64,000 bases of DNA, taken from Gambelia wislizenii. Lineage: Eukaryota > Chordata > Lepidosauria > Squamata > Crotaphytidae. The stretch covers positions 181,493,001-181,557,000 of the forward strand of contig JAUMIR010000001.1 of the NCBI GenBank assembly GCA_030847615.1, given 5' to 3'. Below are positions 9,650 to 19,483 of the stretch, piece by piece (the stretch's first letter is position 1; each line of letters begins with the position of its first letter). The translations under genes were made by a program, and so were the position numbers. The notes beneath the pieces were generated by a model. That model was not told the DNA's origin and ran no database searches. It saw only the letters and a list, made by a program, of their open reading frames with translations.

Positions 9650-10400
9650 AAAGACAAGTTAGTGAAATGGTAAGCGGACGTACCTCCGATATGCGGATGA
9701 TGTCCAGCGGCCAATCCTCTGAACGGCCACAGGTCCATACCCATCGCTGCAGCTGTAGATGCGGCTCTGATGTGGAATGAATGTGTCCCGAACCGGACAC
9801 CCGACAGCCCAAGCTCTGTCAGAGCCTTGGTCGTCACTGCCCAAAACTGGTACTTAGTCAGGGGGTAAAAGTCAGCATGTACAAACAATGTTCCCGGCCC
9901 CTTCCCCCACACACGCAAATACCCCTGCATGGCCAAAACTGGGCACAGATCAGCATCACTACAATGAAATCATTTGGATTTCCTGCCCCACCCTACCTGA
10001 TCAGTCTTCGAGAAACACACGGTGAATATGATCTCTTGATCACACAACAGCACGTCCCTGAATTCTAGGGCCCTACCAGAAGTGTCAGACCCCGAAGCTA
10101 CCACCAATTCACTTATCCACAAAGCCCCAAAAAACACCATAAGGGCCGCCACATGAAACAGCAGCACCTCATATGGCGAGGCGCAATGCCTTGCCATACC
10201 TGATGCAACCCCTTCAGAATGGCAGGAGAAAGGGGGGCTCTGGAATCTGCCTTCCTCCCCCTCTCTCTAACCCAACCCTCCAAGACTTTCCGAATATGAA
10301 AGTCTCCTGTGTTATCTGTAGCTCCTTGTGCTTTTAACCAAAAAGCATTGGCAGACAACTTACCCCTGATTGATTGTGGAGCAAGTCCCTTCCTATACAA
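9650..10400 (-). pseudogene. Tyrosine recombinase of a DIRS/Ngaro-type retrotransposon, inactivated
   Basis: The N-terminal part is read as MYRKGLAPQSIRGKLSANAF. The first catalytic region appears as FFGALWISELV, where family members (from memory) have ALRISEL, so the first catalytic Arg seems replaced by Trp. The second box reads FGTHSFHIRAASTAAAMGM, where HSFRIGAA is expected, so the H-x-x-R Arg also seems changed. The region of the nucleophile, SSAYRRYVR at about 9690, lies in a different frame from the H-x-x-R box, so a frameshift separates them. The enzyme would integrate a circular DNA copy without target duplication. It is directly followed by the hydrolase-like domain. Confidence 0.8.
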
Positions 10401-10618
10401 AAAGACACAGAACTACATAAGTTGTGCCACTGTAACGTTCAACTTCTGTTGTAACCCCTTATGATCCCTAAACTGCACAAATTCCTGCACTGCCCTAGCA
10501 TAACTTTTCCTTGTACTAGAAGCAACTGACATACCTAACGCCCTCCATATCTCTGGCTCCCAAGATGCCATAAACTGTCCGCCATCCTGTCGCCCTCGAG
10601 TTCTGCTTCTGGAGCCAA

Positions 10619-11356
10619 CTATCTCAAGTGCTCCATCTGCATGCAGGAAAGAGCGTCAGCAATTGCATTGTTAATGCCTGCCACATGCTTAGCCACAAAT
10701 AAGATATTATGCTGAAGGCACTGCAGGGTAAAAACCCAGACCAGCCTCATGACCCTCAGTGATCTTGAGGTGAGGGTATTTATGACTTGGACAGTAGTCA
10801 GATTGTCGCACCAAAAATGTACCGACAAATCTGTCAACTCCTTCACCCATATGATGGAAGCCACCAGAATGGGAAAAAATTCCAGGAACGTGAGATCTAA
10901 AGTAAAATCTGTCCCTATCCAATCCGAGGGTCATTTACTAGTACACCATCTGCCCCCGAAATAAACCCCCAAACCAATAGACCCTGCTGCATCTGAAGAA
11001 ATCTGAAAAGCATTACACAATTTCTTCTCTTCACGCCAAAATGAGATGCCGTTGAAGTGGTCCAAGAATTCTTGACAAACCTGCAGATCTGCCCCAATCT
11101 CCCTCGTAATCCGAATCTTATAATGTGGCTGCTGGACTCCCGCAACGGCATGACAGAGATGCCAAAGAAAAGCTCTACCTGGAGCCACCACCTTGCAGGC
11201 ACAATTCAGGTGCCCAATGAGGACCGGGAATTCCCTCAAGGTGGCCTTGTGCCAGCCTCTGAACTGCAGAACTCTATCCCGCAACTCAACAATTTTTGTT
11301 TCAGACAGGCGGCACTGCTGGTTAACGGAGTCAATTTCGATGCCGAGAAAAGTCAA
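10619..11356 (-). pseudogene. YR-retrotransposon RNase H domain and RT thumb
   Basis: It opens with TFLGIEIDSVNQQCRLSETK, then the connection containing LIGHLNCACKVVAPGRAFL. SSDAAGSIGLGVYFGGRW supplies the first RNase H acidic residue, and the frame is lost at about 10931. In shifted frames, FWCDNLTTVQVINT (second acidic residue) and KHVAGINNAIADALS (His and terminal Asp of RNase H) follow, ending at 10619. RNase H of this layout directly after RT is standard for DIRS/Ngaro elements and would remove template RNA. At least two frameshifts lie between 10930 and 10870. Confidence 0.8.
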
Positions 11357-11370
11357 TCATTGAGCTGGGC

Positions 11371-12210
11371 CTCGGTTTTCTCAGGGGGCAGGGGAACCAA
11401 AAGTTCCCCCGCCATTTGCTCAAATTGCTCCAGTAATTGCTCGCAAATGCCTGTCCCCAACTCCCCTATCAATAAAAAATCATCTAGATAGTGTACTATA
11501 CCCCTCTGTCCTGTTCTAACCCTCAGGGCCACTCTAAGAAAGTACTAAATGTTTCAAATGCATTACAGGAACCCAAGCAGCCCATGGGCAAAGTGCGGTC
11601 CATGTAGAAACTCCCTTCAAACTGAAACCCCAGCAGCTCAAAGTCATCGGGGTGGACAGGGAGGAGGCGAAATGTAGATTTAATGTCACATTTTGCCATC
11701 TCTGCTCCCACCCCATGCCTCCGGACTTCACGAATGGCTGCATCAAAATAAGTAAACCTAACTGTACATAGTTCCGGCAGGATGGAATAATTTACTGATT
11801 CCCCTTTCAGATAGGACAAATGGTGTATAAGCCTATATTCCCCTGGGGTCTTCTTGGGTACGATGCCCAAAGGAGAAACCCATAAATTAGGTACCGGGGG
11901 CACACGAAAGGGGCCAACAACCCTACCCTCAGCTACCTCCTTACATATACTCCTTTCCCTAACTATATGCTCATTCCCCTTTACTGATTGAAGATTCTGT
12001 GTCCTAAAGGGACGATGGGCCCCTTGGTATCGAATATGAAAACCTAAATGAAAACCCCGTGATAAATAGGCGGCCGCTGTTCTATTGGGATAAGCTACCA
12101 GCCACCTATCAAGAACATCCACTTTAATTGGACTGGGGCCCTTTTTGAGGCTGATTGGGAGGGCCAGCCCCTTTACCGGATCCCTGGCCCCCTTTTTGCC
12201 CCCTAAATTT
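11371..12210 (-). pseudogene. YR-retrotransposon reverse transcriptase
   Basis: Translation in the 11523-12269 frame gives VSPLGIVPKKTPGEYRLIHH (finger region), the palm-A box MAKCDIKSTFRLLPVHPDD with its catalytic Asp, and TLPMGCLGSCNAFETFS (usual PMGC..SC..FE.F.T.LEW). The frame ends at 11523. After a frameshift the catalytic C box appears as VHYLDDFLLIGELG at about 11490, with both Asp residues intact, and the following helix (ICEQLLEQFEQMAGELLVPL) is readable. Another stop or shift near 11357-11365 separates it from FLGIEIDS, the usual RT/RNase H boundary sequence. The enzyme would copy element RNA into cDNA. This copy cannot make it in one piece. Confidence 0.88.
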
Positions 12211-13034
12211 TTCCCTACCTCTTGGACAGTCCCGAAAAGAATGAGAAGCCCCGAAAATAGAGCATTCATGGCTAAATCTGCAGGGCTTCCTAGAACATGC
12301 TCCGTGGGAGCTAAACTCCCAACAGAGCATCCTGGCGGCAGTCCCTGAGGCAGCAGGTGTCTTGGCTACAGTGGGGTTTGAAGTCTTAATTAGGTGACCA
12401 CTATGCGTACGCTTCCCCTGAATCAGCCTTGCCAGGGTCATCAACTGCATCCATAATTGTGGATGCATCATATCCCAACGTAACCCTGGATAAATGGCTG
12501 CCCTCATTCGAAAGGCCTCATCATAAAGGAGCCATGCAGGGCCCGCAAAATCGACGTACGCCCTGTGTATAAAATCCATGTATTGGAACAGGGCGGCCGA
12601 CCATTGCGGTTGTGCCTTAGCAATGACCCCGGCCATGATCAAAAATCCTGTCAGCCAATTGGACCATGTTCTTTCCACCTTCCTTTGTATCAGTCTCTCT
12701 TTTTCCTTATCATCCAACTCGTCTTTATCCTTCTTCTCCAGCTCCCGGTACAACAGAGAGAATGCATCAACATATTCTCCCCAAAGTATTTTGTCCCTAA
12801 TGGATTGTAGTAAATAATCCCCAATGGGAGAGACATCTCCCCGAAGGGGATCGCAGAATACGCCACCGTGTTGTATCCCGCCACCTGGCCGGAACCCATC
12901 GAAGGAGCTATGCCGCCAGGTGGGGACCCAAACCCCCCAAATGTGAGTGAACCCCAAGGTGAACCTTGCGGTCCACCCCAGGATGGACCCTGCTGGGTGA
13001 ATGTCCAACCCCATTGTCCACCTTGCGGGCCCAC
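12190..13034 (-). pseudogene. YR-retrotransposon Gag, central and C-terminal part with CCCH zinc motif
   Basis: A Gly/Pro/Gln-rich leader (MGPQGGQWGWTFTQQGPSWG) is read in one frame to about 12845. The next frame then continues with SIRDKILWGEYVDAFSLLYR, a charged helix (ELEKKDKDELDDKEKERL) and ALFQYMDFIHRAYVDFAGPA, so there is at least one frameshift near 12845. Further on, CWEFSSHGACSRKPCRFSH shows C-x8-C-x4-C-x3-H spacing, followed by a second cluster (ECSIFGASHSFRDC), at about 12335-12225. This is a nucleic-acid-binding zinc knuckle of the CCCH kind, found from memory in Gag-like proteins of vertebrate DIRS/Ngaro elements. It is followed by a basic, Gly-rich tail (GREKFRGQKGGQGSGKG) that leads into the RT region. 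Confidence 0.7.
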
Positions 13035-13110
13035 CCCCTACTGTGTAGTGCTAGCCCAGCCCGCCCATGGCCAGCTCAACATGGTGTGGGGTGCAAAAGT
13101 GGTGTGTGAC

Positions 13111-13485
13111 TCACCTGGAGGAACTGGAATCTCCCTGGGCTGAGGCCCCCCTGTCCAGGCGAGCCGGCTGGCCAATGTTCATATCCGGAGCCCCGGAGCC
13201 TGATGCGTCATCACCCTGTATCCTCTTCTCCAATGCATATAAGCGGGCGAGAATTTGATTAGCCACTTTACCTTTCTTTATAGCATGCTTGACCCCTGGT
13301 ATTGGATCCCCACTCTCAATGCCCTGCATCCTTTCCAGGTGGCGAATCCTATCCAAGACCGCTTCCCATGGGATTTCTTCCTCCTCATCACTAGATGATG
13401 ATTGAGATGGTGGCAGAGGGGGTGCCTTCTTTTTAGGGGCAGGCCCCTTTCCCTTACCTCCAGGCTTACCCTTCTTAGGAGCCAT
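13111..13485 (-). pseudogene. YR-retrotransposon Gag, N-terminal part
   Basis: The frame starts MAPKKGKPGGKGKGPAPKKK, a strongly basic, low-complexity N-terminus, followed by an acidic stretch (SSSSDEEEEIPWEAVLDRI) and a short predicted helical part containing LARLYALEKRI. I chose the Met of MAPKKGK rather than the upstream Met of the open frame because the composition changes there. It stops at 13111, after GDSSSSR. The stop falls in AGGTGAGT on the minus strand, which is also a textbook 5' splice-site sequence, so the stop may be intronic rather than a true terminus. Basic N-terminal Gag segments are usual for DIRS/Ngaro elements. Function would be RNA binding and particle formation, inferred only from position. 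Confidence 0.65.
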
Positions 13486-13533
13486 ATCTGTATTTATACT
13501 ATTCCTAACCAGCAACAAGCTTGGAAAAGCCAA

Positions 13534-14775
13534 TCCACTATAATCCTCCCTTGAATTGGGACAGAACCACTAAAAAAGTAGAACAACGACAAGAAAAGCC
13601 AATATAAACCAACCTCACCCACTATTATTATTATCATGAACAAGTGGCGCGGCCTGGTCCCCTGGCTGAACCAGGCCAGGCCAGAAAACAATCCACTGAA
13701 ATCCCTTCCCCAGCATACACAGAATAACTGCTCTAGCCAGTGAAGGGAGAGGAGGTATATGTATATTAATTCCCAGATGTGGAACAACAAGTCAATTAAT
13801 GTTTGCCAGAATAATTGCCCTGATGAAACCCAGGTAGGCCTGAGGCCTAGACCCAAGGCCTAGGCCTGAGGCTCAGGCCAGAGGCCTATTCCAGAGGCCC
13901 AAGATGGCCCTTGAAGACCTCAACAAACTAGGCCAATGCCAGCAGAGAATCCACTGCAAACCACAATTATTTATTTATTTATTCATTCATTCATTCATTT
14001 ATTATTATTATTATTGTTAATAACAAAAAGGCAGATATCACCCAGCCCAGCCTAAATAGGCCCCAAGCCACACTGAGCCTATCCCCCTTCAGATATCCCC
14101 CAGCATGGAACAAAAGCATCCCAAAAGCCCCTTATGAGACCTAAAAAACCTCCCCCTGGGGGCTGGGCCTACCCCGAACCACCTGCCCAGGGAACCCACT
14201 CATGCGCTGGGCCTTAAAACCGCAATGACCTACCCCTGCCGAGAGCGAGCAAAAGTGGGCCAACAGGCCAGGCCCGACCGTTAAGACCTGCAGCCGCGCG
14301 TCCGCGCCGCTGGAATGACGAGTCTCTGGCCTGCCGCCGTCCCTGCCGCTTGCCGTGTTCCCCCCCCAGCGGAAGCGCCCGGGCCACGGTAAGGTCTGGC
14401 CCCATGCGGGAGCTGGCGTGAGAGCTGCGAACGGCCTCAAACACCCCCCGCCTCCTAAACCTGCCCCGCCCGCACCATTAACCAAGGCCTGTTCGGGCCA
14501 GGGCAAAGCCCCACTGAGCTGCACAGCCAAGCCACGAAGAAAGATCGTCTCAGCGTCCACCGCTGAGCCACCAGTCACGGCCTTGCTGCGAAGCGCTCTC
14601 CTCTTGCTCGCCGAAACAAAAGAGGCTGAGGAGAGGGCGGGGGCCTCCTTTCATAACTTCTGGCCCTGCCCTTCTCCTCGTGTCGTCGGCTCATGCTGGT
14701 GGTGTCAGGCACGGGGTCTCCTCTCTCCTCCCGGCCCGCAAAGGGGCTTCCACGCTGCAGGCTCTGCAGCACAGT
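13534..14775 (-). promoter_or_regulatory. Probable 5' untranslated/promoter region of the YR retrotransposon
   Basis: Upstream of Gag the sequence holds a GGCCT-rich patch (13830-13910, AGGCCTGAGGC-type motifs), an (ATT)n/(ATTC)n run at 13965-14015 and, from 14140 to 14770, a GC-rich, CpG-containing stretch that contrasts sharply with the AT-rich flank beyond 14775. CpG-rich 5' regions are common in young retrotransposons. I could not find the split terminal repeats expected of Ngaro elements by eye. Long open frames here are composition artefacts. Confidence 0.45.
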
Positions 14776-15102
14776 GTGGGAGCCAAATTCTAGAAAATCA
14801 TGATGGCAAACATGACATAGTCATTCCTAGACATCTCCCAAACAAGTGTGGATTTCAGGGATAGCCTCTTGCTAAAGATGCTCAGAGTTCTTGGCTATAA
14901 AAATTTCATTAGCTGCAGTACAAATAACGGAATAAGAAATATATCTGCCAGTTCCAGAAGCTTTCTGGCTTCCATTTTCACTTTCTGCTTCATGGAAAAT
15001 ACTGTTCTGCCCAAACATGAGAGCCCATAGTAAAGAAAAGTGTAGAAGCTAAGGGGCTGCATCATTTATACACTAGGGAACTCAAGAGGGGGGACTCATG
15101 TG
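14776..15102. other. Unassigned AT-rich sequence
   Basis: No feature is seen between the retrotransposon and the short repeat at 15103. Confidence 0.4.
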
Positions 15103-15193
15103 ACCCTGTGGCATCACTAAGGATGGTGTCACCCCTTCCCCCAACTGTGTCACCTGGTGCTGTTCAGCCTCTTCCCTCCACCATGCCACCACT
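15103..15193 (+). repeat. Short interspersed repeat, copy 2 (partner 7497-7605)
   Basis: See the first copy. CCCTGTGGCATCACTAAGG and GTGTCACCCCTTCCCCC are conserved, and the following TTCAGCCTCTTCC and GCCACCACT keep their order. Confidence 0.6.
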
Positions 15194-15338
15194 GATGTGA
15201 CCAAGGAAACTAACAGGAAGAACAACACAATGGTGATAAGAACCCAAAATATCTTTGGAAAATGAATAGAATCCTTAAAGGATTCGGGAGATTTGGGAAT
15301 GAGTATTTCCTATTATACAGAAGGCACTGCAAAAAAAA

Positions 15339-15613
15339 GGAGCCCTGGTGGCGCAGTGGTTAAATGCCAGTACTGCAAGCCACCATGTCGCAAGTTCGAT
15401 TCCAGCTGGCTCCAAGGTTCACTCAGCCTTCCATCCTTTCGTAGGTCGGTAAATTGAGTACCCAGCTTGTGGGGGGGCAATTAGCTAACACACATTGGAA
15501 GCTGCTTTTTGCAGTGTAGATGTGTAAATAGCTATTGCTTAAAACAATTTGTAAGCCGCTCTGATAGCCTTGTGGCTGAAGAGCGGGGTATAAATAAATA
15601 AATAAATAAATAA
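15339..15613 (+). mobile_element. tRNA-derived SINE
   Basis: It begins GGAGCCCTGGTGGCGCAGTGG. TGGCGCAGTGG fits an RNA polymerase III A box and AGTTCGATTCC, about 40 bases on, fits a B box. The body holds GGTAAATTGAGTACCC and CAATTAGCTAACACACATTGG, and the tail holds TTTGTAAGCCGCTCTGA, GAAGAGCGGGGTATAAAT and an (AATA)n run. The head is the tRNA-related promoter. The tail resembles LINE 3' ends used for mobilisation. A second full copy is at 45184-45473. An A-run precedes the copy, so it may have inserted into or beside poly-A. Confidence 0.88.
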
Positions 15614-17790
15614 GACTTCTAAGTATGCATTTGGAACTCTGTGTCTGAGTGTTCAGTCGGAGCGCCTGTTTTCATTTTCTGTACTACTGTTATTAAATCT
15701 CTGCTTGGCCATTGTAAATAGCTTAGTTCTTGAAATTTAGCTTTCAGTCTGGGACAACAAAATTGATAATTTACCAGTCTATTTCCAACAGACTGTGAGC
15801 ATTGCCATAAAATATTATACATTATGACATTATAATAGAGTAATAGCCACATGATTTATGCTATTATTAAATGTTATATTTGTACTCTTGTCATAGCCTA
15901 GATGCAACTTTTTTCTCAGACTCTAAATTGGCTTTGACAGCTTGAGTGACTATTGTTCTGTTGAGGTGTGTACCATCTGTGGGGATAGATCTTTTAAATG
16001 TAGCATTTCTTTTGTTGTATTCCAGACTGCAAAAATACAGGTTTCTAAGCATTAATATTTGACAAACATCTAATAATGAAGAATAAATATAGTTTTTACT
16101 AATGTATGACTAGTGTGTTGCTAAAAAATCCTACTTGGGCTTGAAACTCACTTTTTACTTCTGGGTCAGTCTCTTATCCTGACTTGCCTTTCAGTTTGTT
16201 GTAAGGATAAAGCAGGTGAAGTCAAGGTTCACAGGGACAAAACACATAAGCTTTTCGATTAGCAAGGATGATAATGTTATCATCTACTCCCCTCAGACAT
16301 TCCTGATCCCTCTGTGTTTAATAGCAATCCCTACAGTAGTTAGGATGGGGAATGGATTTTCACAGCAGTACTATATTACAATGTTGTAGGCATTCTAATG
16401 CAAAGTATTTTGTGGTTGCCTGGTCTTGAATGGGCAGTTTAAGACCCATTAGGTCTTCAAATGACCTACTTCTTATGGAGAACTGGTTTGTTGATATGGA
16501 CCAAGGTGGGTGCCTGCATTTCTGGAATCTGTATGGGAACTGGTGTGATCAATTGCTCTGTTTCAAAATTAACCACTACACCAGTGACTTCTGTCACCAT
16601 AAGCTGACTGTAGGACAGGTGGGATATAAACGTAAGAATTAAAAAGTTATCCCAATATAATCATTTCTTGATGGTGTGGCATTCCAATATACTTCCCAAA
16701 TGGATAATCTTGGTGCATTATCTCATTTAAACTTGAGGATGAAGGCAAACTTTTCAAATCAGCACATCCACAAACTGTTCTGGTCATTCAATTTTCTTGG
16801 CCAGATTTGCTTCCACTCCCCTGAATTTATGCCAAGGTCAGAGATGTCAGAACAGCCTTATCCAGATGCAGCCAACTGTTTATGGCATTTTTTTCTATCA
16901 GCCAAGCCTTCTGCCTTTTCTATCTGCTGTCACCCTGGCCATCTTTGACTCAGATATCTAACAGCAATACTAATTAGTCACAATTGTTTAGAGGCCAATA
17001 ACACAGCTCCTCAGCTGATGGTGATCAGAATAGCTCAGTTGAGTTAAATGATACCATTGTTCCTTAGATGATGTCCTCACCTTATATATCTGAAAACCAG
17101 ATGGCTACTGAGATGACACAGCCGAGGCTGTGAACTGAAGAGGTACTCAAGCAAGTTTCATGTGAGGGAAGAATAATGCCAGACAGACTTGCCATATATT
17201 GCTTGAGTGGGCTGGGGCGGGGGGTGTTACAGGGAGGTCTGTCTCTCCAGATTGTGTACTCTATGCATATTAAAATAGAAAAATATAATGAAATATTGTA
17301 GCCTTTCCTCATGCCTCCAGGTGAATTATCAAGAAATAGATTGATAAATAGAGCAGAAGATAAAATGACAGTACTTGACTATGAGACAATTTGCTGTGGT
17401 GACATCCTTGTTCATTGTAGAGACAAACTCAGAGCTTGGAAAAGTTACTTCATTTAACTGTAACGCTCAGATTCTGGGAGTCCAGAAAGTAATTTTCCAA
17501 ACACTGGACAAAACACACATGGTGCAGGGGTGCCACAATTTTTACTAGTGTGTAAGAAATGGTATAAAAGCATGTGTTGGAGTGTCCAAATTTGACTATA
17601 GTAGACTAGCAAGAGGAGTAATTTAACTCTTCCTCCCATGCCATTTTCCCAGTGTAAAATTAGGGGGGCTGCTGTTCTTCAATAGATCCACAATTGTCTT
17701 CTTTGTGTTATTTTTGAGATTATGGAGTTCCTTGAGGTAGGGATCTATCCTTTTGTACTTAAGAAAAAGCACCCACCTATGATGGTAGTA
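15614..17790. other. Unassigned AT-rich sequence
   Basis: Only short, domain-free open frames occur. No inverted ends or recognised element is found. Confidence 0.4.
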
Positions 17791-17793
17791 CTA

Positions 17794-17814
17794 CAGCAGC
17801 AGCAGCAGCAGCAG
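17794..17814 (+). repeat. (CAG)7 microsatellite
   Basis: Seven uninterrupted CAG units; no open frame of substance crosses them. Confidence 0.95.
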
Positions 17815-19480
17815 CTACATATACAACTACATTTATGATTGTCAACCCTATAAAGAAGAGAAAAAGAAAGAGGACACTCACTCATCCATCCATGATCTTT
17901 GTTTGTTCATATGGCATTTCATTTACTCCTGCTTTCTACTTGTGTCATGATTGTATTTAAAACTGTGAACCACTCCTTTCTTTAACTTCCAGACCACACT
18001 CCCTATAGAATGGCCTTGGTTTTCATCTGTGAAACATTAGAGCATATGTTTTGTTTAGCTTTGTTGTGGAAGGGATGGGAATTGTCTATAAGCTACCAGA
18101 AAGTTTAAGCCTGCAAATAGTTAATTTATTAGTGTCTTCTGTTGTGGAAATTACTTCCATGTTAGGAGGACCTCCTTAGATGTTTCTTGTTTCATTTTTT
18201 CTGTGCTTTGATGAAGTGAACAGGTGAGATTTGAATTACATTAATTATATGTGTGTCTTTTAGAAAGCTCTGTATAGTATTCTTTTGAATTTTTGACATT
18301 TTTCTCCATTTTCCTCTGCATTTCAGAGTGTAACCCCACACATATTTCTTCAGAAATCAGCCCCTCTGGGTTCAATGAGGCTTCTTCCCAAGTAATTTGG
18401 TATAGGATTGCTGCCTCAGTCACGAAATTCCAAAGGTTCAACTGCACTGTACAAGATCATTTCTATTTCATGGATATGCAGCAATGTTTTATTGAGTCAT
18501 CAGTCAGCTTTGAGGTTTTGTTCAGCTAAAGCACTGTTGACCTGCTGAGCTTCAACAGATGCAGTCAGTATGGCTTGACATTTTATAGTGTACAACAAGA
18601 CTTGGGGTTGAACATGAAATCTGTTTTGATAATGCAATAGATCTTGGGTAGCATCTGTGTTTCACTGTATGCATGACCTCCTTAAGAAGACATTGCAGCT
18701 TTTAAATAAAAGATAAGATTTTATATGAAAATGGTGACATAAAGTGTTGGATTTTAAGGCATTCATTAGTGTTCCTCAAAGGGTTTGTTTTATATTAGGA
18801 AGCAATCTTGATTTAACTTGGATAATTTAAATTAAGATTCTCCCTTTTTTATGGCTTTGAGTGCATGAAGTACTTAGGGCAATCAAATGACTGGGCACCA
18901 AAGGTTATCAGTCCAAGTGAAGCTTATTCTTTCCATTATTTTGTTTCGTTATGATTGATCTAAAAAAGAATACTCAAAGGTAGGCTCTCCAGACATTTTG
19001 TGCTTCACATTTATAACCCTTTATCTTTGATATTTGGTGTTGATAGGAGGTGAAGTACCAAACAGGATGGCTAGGAGCTCATCTATATGAGTCAGGATAT
19101 GCTGATTCCATACCTGCATATCCAGCCTGTAGATCAAGCTGTCTCTCACCCGTTACCTTGACGTAATGGGCCAGAGTCCAGATAGGAACACCAGCCTGTC
19201 ACTGCAGATGCTGCCATTTTCCTTGCCCTCCTGACATCAAGGAAGCCAGCCACAACATGTGACCAAAGGCCCCCTGCATGTGGCCAGCCTTGGTGACAGG
19301 CTGCAGGACTCCTTCCTGGACCTGGAAGGGTAAGGGCTACCAGCAGCTGGAGCAGTGAGCTGGTCTGTTGGGATGGGCTCCTACAGACACATGGGGCCCA
19401 CTCTGTTTTCTCCAGGTACAGGTGAAGTAAACCAGGGGCCCAGTTCCACGACAGGAAAAAGTTCGCAAGATTCCGGATTA
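17815..19480. other. Unassigned sequence, moderately GC-rich after 19140
   Basis: No coding region is supported. 18327-18410 contains weak similarity to the small fold-back repeat at 29.27 kb (AGCCCCTCTGGGTTCAATGAGGCTTCTTCCCAAGTAA, ending TATAGGATTG). 19086-19430 is richer in GC and contains CCAGCCTGT and GACAGGCTG inverse pairs, possibly an old DNA element, not resolved. Confidence 0.35.
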
Positions 19481-19483
19481 CCG

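Larger units (their letters stand above)
8578..14775 (-). mobile_element. Degenerate tyrosine-recombinase retrotransposon (DIRS/Ngaro type) carrying an SGNH hydrolase domain
   Basis: On the minus strand the order is Gag (13485 to about 12124), reverse transcriptase (about 12210-11380), RNase H (about 11356-10619), tyrosine recombinase (about 10400-9650) and an SGNH hydrolase-like domain (about 9600-9037), then a 3' non-coding tail ending near 8580. The RT signature MAKCDIKSTFRLLPVHPDD, the H-x-x-R recombinase box and the absence of an integrase or LTRs place it among YR retrotransposons. Hydrolase-like domains are, as I recall, described for the Ngaro branch, so Ngaro is favoured over DIRS. 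The 3' tail (8581-8625, GAGACCACACACAGAAT, TTGGGTTGAAAA) matches the ends of the compound element at 34.4-35.8 kb. The 5' limit is uncertain: GC/CpG-rich sequence continues to about 14775 and then changes abruptly to AT-rich. Frames are broken by several frameshifts and stops, so the copy is inactive. Confidence 0.85.

Noticed and set aside
9280..13533. Host gene encoding RT-like or integrase-like protein
   Set aside because: Domain order, multiple frameshifts, stops and terminal sequences shared with another repeat identify a decayed retrotransposon.
14140..14775. GC/CpG-rich stretch as a host CpG-island promoter
   Set aside because: It lies directly upstream of the retrotransposon Gag in matching orientation and no host exon is seen nearby, so the element's own 5' region is the simpler reading. 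Not excluded.
15339..15410. tRNA gene
   Set aside because: A and B boxes are present, but the sequence continues into a SINE body and AATA tail and recurs at 45184. It is tRNA-derived, not a functional tRNA.
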